Source: Sarcocystis neurona
Lineage: Eukaryota; Apicomplexa; Conoidasida; Eucoccidiorida; Sarcocystidae
Assembly (NCBI GenBank): GCA_000727475.1
Contig: KL647288.1
Location: 5,538,306-5,602,305 of the forward strand
Direction of reading: 5' to 3'
Length of the DNA: 64,000 nt
Every line of letters starts with the position of its first letter. Positions within the stretch are counted from its first letter, which is position 1. The position numbers and the translations under genes were made by a program. The notes under the pieces were generated by a model. The model had not been told where the DNA came from. It did no database searches and was given only the letters and a program-made list of their open reading frames with translations. Shown piece by piece: positions 58,415 through 64,000 of this stretch.

Positions 58415-58471
58415 CTACTCATCCTCCCCTCTCTTCTCTGCTGCTCCATCTCCTGTCTCGTTTTCCTGCTG
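58415..58471 (-). CDS. Possible last exon of J-domain gene
   Basis: From acceptor CACAACGGCAG (exon from 58471) the frame reads QQENETGDGAAEKRGEDE and stops at TAG (58415). Donor CAG|GTGCGT at 58619 joins it in phase 0, giving an acidic end after EKERAWQEMQ. The acceptor lacks a strong pyrimidine tract. Without this splice the protein runs on to a TGA-type end at 58505 instead. Confidence 0.3.
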   Translation of the reverse strand, partial: QQENETGDGAAEKRGEDE

Positions 58472-58618
58472 CTGCCGTTGTGTTAAACTACTGCTGCTGT
58501 TGCGTCACTTTGCTGCCGCTGCTGCTGCTGTCCAGCAGACGTTTCTGCTGCGGTTGCGGCTGCTGTTGCGGCTGCTGTTGCTATTTCTCATTCGGAGTTG
58601 TCGGACGGGGTGACGCAC

Positions 58619-59076
58619 CTGCATCTCTTGCCAAGCCCGTTCTTTCTCGAGACGCACTCGAGCAACTTGCTGCCTGAACAGCTTGTCAAAATCTTCCTCC
58701 TCTTCTCTCCCTCCTCTTCCTCTTCCACTGCTAGTGCTGCTTTTGCTGCCGCTGCTGCTGCTACCTCGGCTAGAGAAAGAAGGCAGCGGGGGCGGCAGCG
58801 TTGCATCATACGTAGCGCGCTGCTGCGGGTCGCGCAGCACTTCGTACGCCCTCTGAATCTGGCAGAAACGTGCTGCTGCTGTGCTGCTGTTGCTTCCTGC
58901 TGCTGCTGGGATGCTGTGCCTTCCTGCTGCTGCTGTGCTGCTGCTGCTGCTTCTTCCACCTGCTCGAGCAGCTGCCGCAGCTTCACCAGAAGCAGCAGCA
59001 GCGTCCGGGTGGTGCAGCTTCGCAAGGCGCACGTACGCGAGACGAATCGCCTTCGGAGAAGCGCTGCGTGGCACCC
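58619..59076 (-). CDS. J-domain (DnaJ/Hsp40) protein, HPD exon
   Basis: J-domains stimulate Hsp70 ATPase through the HPD motif. After acceptor GCGGTTGCAG (exon from 59076) the frame reads GVPRSASPKAIRLAYVRLAK then LHHPD: helix II and the catalytic loop. A 44-residue Ala/Ser/Gly tract follows, then RFCQIQRAYEVLRDPQQRAT and YD, which is helix III and the conserved D-P-x-x-R-x-x-Y-D end. Next come Ser/Gly-rich spacer, EEEEDFDKLFRQQVARVRLE and a donor at 58619; reading through gives a stop at 58505. The first G codon is completed by the exon ending at 60700. With no zinc-finger region or J-adjacent Gly/Phe domain it is a class C (type III) J-protein. Location in the cell is unknown. Confidence 0.85.
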
Positions 59077-60699
59077 CTGCAACCGCGCAGCCACAGTCAC
59101 CAGCAACAGCAGCCATATCTCTCTCTCATGTATATATATATATATATACGTCAGCAAGAAACGCAGCACCAGCAGTGATATAAATAGCAGCAAGAAACGC
59201 ATCAGTAGCAGCAGCGATTTAGGTAGAGGCAAGGGACGCAGCAGCAGCAGCGATATACAGATAGCAGCGTGGGACGCAGCAGCAGCGATCTATACAGCAG
59301 CAAGGAACGCGGCAGCAGCAGTGACACACGGGACGCAGCAGCAGCAGCAGCCATATATATAGCAGCAAAGGACGCCCCAGAAGCAGCAGCCAATACACGG
59401 CACGCATCAGCAGCCATATCACAAGAAAGGGAGGAGCAGCAGCAGCAGCAGTGACACACACGGCAACGACAGCAGCAAGATATGCAGTAGTAGCAGCAGG
59501 AGGCACATATCCGGGAAGGACAACGACAAGAAATCCAGCAGCAGCAGCAGCAGCCACATAGACGGCAAGGATAGCAGCAAGAGATGCAGCAGTAGCAGCA
59601 CCCCAGTGAGGTGCAAGAGCAGCAGCAGCAGTGTCTACACCAGCAGCAGTAGAAACACGGGCGACATGCAGCAACAGCAGCAGATGCAAGAGCAGCAGCA
59701 GTAGACGCAGGAGCAGCAGCAGGAGCAGCAGCAGGAGCAGCAGAAAGACAACCTCCTGCGGTGGCAGCAGACCAAGAGCCGCGGCAGTAGTACTAATAGA
59801 CAGAGCACCTTCGCCAAACACGCGCAAGACTAGTAGCGGCAGGGCATAGAGGAGCAACAACAGCAGCGCGACAGACTTCAGCAGTAGAGACAGCAACAGG
59901 GCAGCATGCGGTAGCAGCTGCTGCAGTACAAAAAGCAGCAGCAATATTTGCAGCAGCACGCTTGCCAGCACTACAGGCAGCCACAGCAACAGCAGTCCAC
60001 GCGGCAACAGCAGTAGCAGCAGTCCACGCGGTAACAGCAGCAGTGGCAGCAGTAGTCCAGGCGGCAACAGTAGCAGTAGCAGTGGCAGTCCACGCGGCAC
60101 CAGCAGCAGCAGCACGAGTAGTAGCAACAGATATTACTAGGCAGCACTGGCAACACATGAAGCAGCCAGACAGAAACCAGCAGGCGCAACAAAACAGATG
60201 CAGCAGGAGCGGCAGAATACCCAGCAGAAGCAGCAGTACACGCAGCAGCAGGTGCTCGTGTCTTGACCGGCATCCGGCCTGTGGCATCTGCTGCTGCTGC
60301 TGTTGCTCGCTGGCACAGCTGTCTGGGCCGCTGCTGCTGTTGTGGCGTCTCGAGCTTTTGCTGCCGCTTCTGATGCTGCTTCGCCTTTCTCGCTGCTGCC
60401 GGGTGTTCTGCTGTCATGTTTTTGCTACCTCGTGACGCTGTCTTTGCTTTTCCGGCAGCAGCTTTTGGACCGCTGCTTCTGCTGCTGCTGCTTCTGCTGC
60501 AGCTCGTTGCCTGCTGTCTGTGCTACTGTTGCTGCTTCTTGTGCTGCTGCTCCCTCTGCTGCAGCCCTTTCCCTGTTGCGTGGACTGCTACTGCTGCTTC
60601 TTGCCCTGCAGCTGCTGCTGGTGTTGCTGCTGCTCAAGCCATTGCTGTTCGATTGCTCTCTGGCCGCGTGGTGACTGCAGGACCAGCTGCTGCTCTCAC
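59077..60699 (-). other. Inferred J-gene intron with CUG-sense block
   Basis: This 1623-bp interval runs from GTGAGA (60699) to GTTGCAG (59077). From about 59130 to 60250 the triplet runs are CAG on the plus strand, i.e. CUG in the transcript. From 60280 to 60699 they are CAG-sense again, and the exon-1 frame stays open to a stop at 60425. The 302-codon minus frame (59219-60127) is nearly all Leu/Ala and is rejected. The choice of donor within 60425-60700 rests on rebuilding the J-domain. Confidence 0.6.
59150..59460 (+). repeat. ~36-bp minisatellite in J-gene intron
   Basis: Units read AGCAGCAAGRAACGCAGCAG followed by CAGCAGYGATATA, about six to eight diverged copies. A looser continuation runs to about 59620. 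It mixes CAG triplets with a (TA) word, linking the two repeat classes of the window. Confidence 0.6.
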
Positions 60700-61087
60700 C
60701 GAGTGTGGCGTAGTGTGTCTCCGCATTTCCCCGGCGCGCGTCTGCTGCCATTTCTTTGTCCACAAGAAGGAAAAGAGGCGTCGCAGGTACACGCCACGCA
60801 GCAGCAAACTGCGCCTCGGCTGCTGCTACGTCATACGTGGAAAATGCTGCCGCTGCTGCTGCCTCGACTGCACACCGCTGCCGCGACTCCTTCTGCTGCT
60901 GCTCCTCCGTCCGCACCGGCGTCCCATGCATTTGCTGCTGCTCAACGCTGCTGCCTAACGCTGCTACTGCTATTCCTGGGCCGAACACGTGTAGCACCGC
61001 TGCTGCTGCTGCTCTTCCCGCCGCCGCTGCTGCAGTTCCCGCTGCTGCGGCTGCTCTACCAGCACTGCAGCGTTTTGCCTGGTGCAC
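60700..61087 (-). CDS. J-domain protein, upstream exon (partial)
   Basis: This exon ends at the strong donor CTCG|GTGAGA (60700) after AETHYATLG. J-domains usually begin with a Y-Y/A-x-L-G-V word, and joining the leftover G to GG at 59076 gives HYATLGV followed by PRSAS. Before it come QFAAAWRVPATPLFLLVDKE and, further up, Ala-rich and Gln-rich parts on sense CAG runs. The 5' end is not fixed: the coordinate given is where the frame can begin after an acceptor-like CAACGCAG. The start codon must lie upstream, in a stretch where several frames are open. Confidence 0.6.
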
Positions 61088-61671
61088 CTGCGTTGTCTGG
61101 GAGAGCTGTAGTAACTACTGTGCAAGGGCGTGCAAGGACGGCTGCTCTCCTCTCAACAGTCCTTGCGTGCTGCTGTTCACGTCTGGGTGGCTGCTGCTCC
61201 TGCTGTTCTGCTGCTGCTGCTGCGGCTCTGGCCCAGCTACCTGCTGCCCTCCTCGCAGCAGCTGCTGCAGCTGCTGCGCTGCTTCTGTTAGCCCCCGCGC
61301 GTTGCTCTTCCTGCGGCGCCGACAATATGCCGCTGCAGCCACTGCTACTGCTTCAGTATCAGCAACTGCTGCTGACACTGTCGCTTCAGGCGGTAGCCTC
61401 TGCAGGCGCGAGTTGCTTCTGATGCGACGCGCTGTCGTACGGCTGCTGGTGAGGGGTGGTGCTGCGGCGGCCAATCCTGCAGACCGGCCAGAGCAGCTGC
61501 TGGCGCCAGCGTTGCTGCTGGTGCTGCTGTCGCCAGCGTTGCTGCTGCTGGTGCTGCTGTCGCCAGCGTTGCTGCTGCTGCTTCTTCTTGTTTCTGTCCG
61601 GGGTCGCCGTCGGGGTCGTTCGGGCGGACGCTGCTGCGGTTGCTGCTGGCGCGACACAAAAACGCCCGTAG
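61088..61671 (-). other. CAG-sense upstream part of J gene, frame unclear
   Basis: All three minus frames are partly open (61115-61657, 61345-61812, 61386-61844). They read SSNAGDSSTS repeats, ATLATAAPA repeats or QQQQRWRQQH repeats. The cause is a 27-30-bp tandem repeat at 61506-61590. One frame probably codes for the N-terminal part of the J-protein, but I cannot choose which. Confidence 0.4.
61506..61590. repeat. 27-30-bp tandem repeat, three units
   Basis: Units begin CCAGCGTTGCTGCTG at 61506, 61533 and 61563. Lengths are multiples of three, as expected for repeats tolerated inside coding DNA. Confidence 0.75.
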
Positions 61672-62187
61672 GTGCGCCGGCAAACTTTCAGCTGCCGGGG
61701 AAAAACAGAAGGGAGCTTCAGCAACAGGCAGCAACACCAGCGCACGCAGAAGCAGCCAGCCAACGTAGCCGCAGCAGGAACTTCCAGCGGCAGCAGCCGA
61801 GCGCAGCTGCAACAGATGCAGTCAGCGGGAACATCCAGCAGCAACAGCAGGACTAGCAGCAGCAGTGTGGCACCAGCAGCAGCATCAACGGCAGCAGCTG
61901 CAGGAGAACTGTCAGTCCCTGTGGCCGGAAGAGAGAACGCACTTCTGCCGTTCTCAACAGGAGAGACAAACTTAAAGACGCGGCCGCCAGGTAGTAATTC
62001 TCTTCACAAGGAAATCCGAACTACACGTAAAAGGCTGCTACACATGTGCGTCCGCAATGCTGCAGCACCTACGTATAATTGTATACGTAGGCGACAGGAG
62101 ACGAGAACTCGTATATCGCGCCGGGGAGAAGCAGGGGGGCCAAGCTCGCACAGCATACAGAGAGCAATACTTTTTCGTCTACACTAG
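61672..62187 (+). CDS. Candidate exon, Ser/Ala/Gln-rich
   Basis: The plus frame reads QTFSCRGKTEGSFSNRQQHQ, then Ser/Ala tracts on a sense CAG run (61760-61905), then GELSVPVAGRENALLPFSTG and TNLKTRPPGSNSLHKEIRTT. It ends at TAG (62185). The non-repetitive part after the triplet run supports coding. A donor-like G|GTAGTA at 61991 and an acceptor-like ATGCTGCAG at 62063 would remove a short in-phase segment. The first base given is simply where the frame can begin; no good start was seen. No domain recognised. Confidence 0.35.
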   Translation: MRRQTFSCRGKTEGSFSNRQQHQRTQKQPANVAAAGTSSGSSRAQLQQMQSAGTSSSNSRTSSSSVAPAAASTAAAAGELSVPVAGRENALLPFSTGETNLKTRPPGSNSLHKEIRTTRKRLLHMCVRNAAAPTYNCIRRRQETRTRISRRGEAGGPSSHSIQRAILFRLH

Positions 62188-62448
62188 TATGTATACTTCC
62201 GTCCACACATACACACAGAGGCTCACACGCCGACAGATGTGTGAAGACGAGACCAATCCCTGCGTACAGCAGAGGATAAGAAAGCACGCACGTCCTCTCC
62301 TAGTGCAGATACACGAATATCCTGCTGCTTTTCCCTCTCTTTGTTCTATACCGTTCTTTGCTACGATGTGTGTGACACATACACACGTAGAAGAATGACT
62401 CTCTCTATATACGTACGCACGTATATAGAGCCTCTCTCTACGGTTTCT

Positions 62449-62489
<41 letters not shown>

Positions 62490-64000
62490 GTAGAAAGTGA
62501 CGGTCTGAGTAAAGACTTGTGACTGCAGAGCAAAAGAGTCCTCGGGCGGTAAGCCACGCTGCCCTATCTCTCTCCTAGTGCGTATATACTGCCTTTTTTC
62601 TCAGTTTTTCCTACATACACACATGCATCTGTGTAGACGTAGGTGATCAGTCCAAATTATTTATCTCTGGCCAGGTAAAGAAGTCCTCGGGCAGAGCAAA
62701 TCGCTGGCCGGCGGCGCTGGTGCTGGTGGCCACGGCGGCGTCGCCTGCAGCCACACGCGCGGCGGAGCACGGGAGAGCAGCACGACGGCGGCGACAGTGC
62801 GGAACGCTGGACAGAGAGAGGCCGACGAAGAAGGGGACGGAAAGAAGGAGGCGAGGGCAAGCTGAGGCAGCCAGCGGAAAGGAAAAAGAAGAAGGAAAAG
62901 GGCAGAGGACGGGAGGAGGCCTTCTTCCTGAGTTTCATGGGTGTCCGTGGCTGGGTCGCCTGGTCAGCCACTCGGCCGACAGGCCAGCAGCAGAATCAGC
63001 AGAGCTGCTGCTCCGAGACTTGAGGCCCACAGCTGCCGCTGCGAAAGAAGAGGTCGACGCACAGAGAGGAAAAAAACGAAGAAAAACGGACGACTCCTCT
63101 GCGTTCGTAGAAGCGCGCGCTGCAGCCCCGCCGCCACGGCGCCAGCAGCGGCGGACCGCGCTTGGTGTACGCGATGTGCGACCGCCGCGCCGCTGCCGCT
63201 GAGAGAAGAGAGAGAGAGAAGGGAAAGAAGGGCCAGAATACACGTCTTCTCGACAGAAAAAAAGTCAGGAGTCTTCTTCTTCTGCTCTCGTACTGCTGCT
63301 GTGTTGGGCTGCTTTTATTACTTGGCGGTCGTACTGCTGCTCGTCTTGTCCCGTGCTGGGTCGCTGCTGGTGCATGCGCGTGCGCGAGTCTTCTTCTTCG
63401 CTGCAACACACCTCTGGAGAAAATGTGTGTGCGTGTGTGGCTTTGTAGCTCTTCATTGTTTTGCTAATATTCTTCTTTTTCTTCTGTTTGTCTCGTGGGC
63501 GACCCTGAGGCTGCTTCCTCCCTTTCTGCTCCTTCACTGCGTCCTCTGCCCGGCCTCCTCCGCTGCGCTGCTGCCCCGTCCGCTCGCCTGCCGTCCTTCT
63601 CCCGCTCTGCACTACTTCATCTTCTTCTGCATCTACTTCTTTTCTCCCTGCTGTTCCGCTGCTGCTGCCCTTTCGGAGCTGCGCGGTGGACCTCCTCAGC
63701 AGCACCGCACGCAGTCTGGTGTTTCATCTACTCATTTCTTCCAAAGTGGCTGCGAGCCCTCTGCCCTGCCTCTTCTTCATGGTCTTCTTCTGCGGAAATG
63801 AAGAGTTTCTTGCCTCAGAAAAGCCGCGTTCGACTAAAGCACAGGCGACCTGCACATATGAGTTATCTAGAGGGATACGTGTGTCGCGACTTGTGTGGGG
63901 GATACCACCCACACACAAACTTGCTGTGACCACACGTGCATATATGTGGTCATACGTATACATCTATGTACACACATGGATATATACACATATTTATGCA
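62188..64000. other. Unresolved; microsatellite at 62.40-62.49 kb
   Basis: A pure (TA)n run spans about 62454-62486. From 62.7 to 63.2 kb a GC-rich, purine-rich plus frame (62720-63202) contains GKKRRKTDDSSAFVEARAA. From 63.26 to 63.7 kb a minus frame is Arg/Gln/Glu-rich (RKEVDAEEDEVVQSGRR). Either could be part of a gene, but neither has a start or matching splice sites. The last 100 bases are again TA/GT-rich. Confidence 0.35.

Noticed and set aside
59219..60127. 302-codon minus frame, almost all Leu and Ala
   Set aside because: It is the CTG-strand translation of CAG repeats, inside the inferred J-gene intron, without ordered segments.
62941..63801. 286-codon plus frame, Phe/Leu/Cys/Arg-rich
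   Set aside because: It changes character several times, starts inside other frames and looks like the complement of a purine-rich minus stretch; no motif.

Overview
The window reads as nuclear DNA of an apicomplexan coccidian, most likely Eimeria. The reasons are long coding exons packed with CAG-type triplet runs (poly-Gln, poly-Ser and poly-Ala tracts), introns and spacers full of (TA)n and (GT)n, an ApiAP2-type DNA-binding domain, a diverged U2 snRNA gene, and GT-AG introns. This is inferred from style and motifs; no species-level marker was recognised. All gene models are hand-built from open frames, splice signals and phase agreement, so exon ends are provisional.

Layout. 1-8.7 kb is gene-poor apart from a U2 snRNA gene at 4.8 kb, preceded by a 64-bp direct repeat and followed by hairpins. 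8.76-17.95 kb (minus) holds a giant two-exon gene for a low-complexity protein of about 2826 residues with no recognised domain. 18.1-19.6 kb is TA/GT microsatellite with a four-copy embedded motif. 19.6-24.7 kb (minus) holds an ApiAP2 transcription-factor gene: a 1042-codon exon joins a 39-codon exon across a 1.85-kb intron, and the junction rebuilds the AP2 domain. 25.9-26.7 kb has a coiled-coil terminal exon (minus) and a small Gln-rich ORF (plus). 27-36.7 kb is mostly gene-poor, with two candidate small multi-exon genes at 30.0-30.8 kb (plus) and 35.2-35.7 kb (minus).

36.8-40.4 kb (plus) carries a Ser/Ala/Gln-rich gene whose Gln-rich upstream frame is broken only by TAG codons. 40.3-45.3 kb (plus) supports a phase-consistent candidate gene of up to six exons. 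45.3-55 kb is dominated by degenerate tandem repeats, triplet blocks and microsatellites. 55.1-56.0 kb (plus) has a Ser/Ala-repeat ORF. 58.4-61.1 kb (minus) holds a J-domain (DnaJ/Hsp40) gene in which splicing restores the J-domain start and a 44-residue Ala/Ser insert follows the HPD motif. 61.7-62.2 kb (plus) has a further candidate exon. The last 1.5 kb is unresolved.

How it fits together. Only three items have a recognisable role: U2 (splicing), the ApiAP2 protein (transcription) and the J-protein (Hsp70 co-chaperone). No operon-like logic is expected or seen. The most striking general feature is that triplet runs are CAG-sense in inferred exons, while the J-protein and ApiAP2 introns contain large blocks in the opposite, CUG-sense, orientation.
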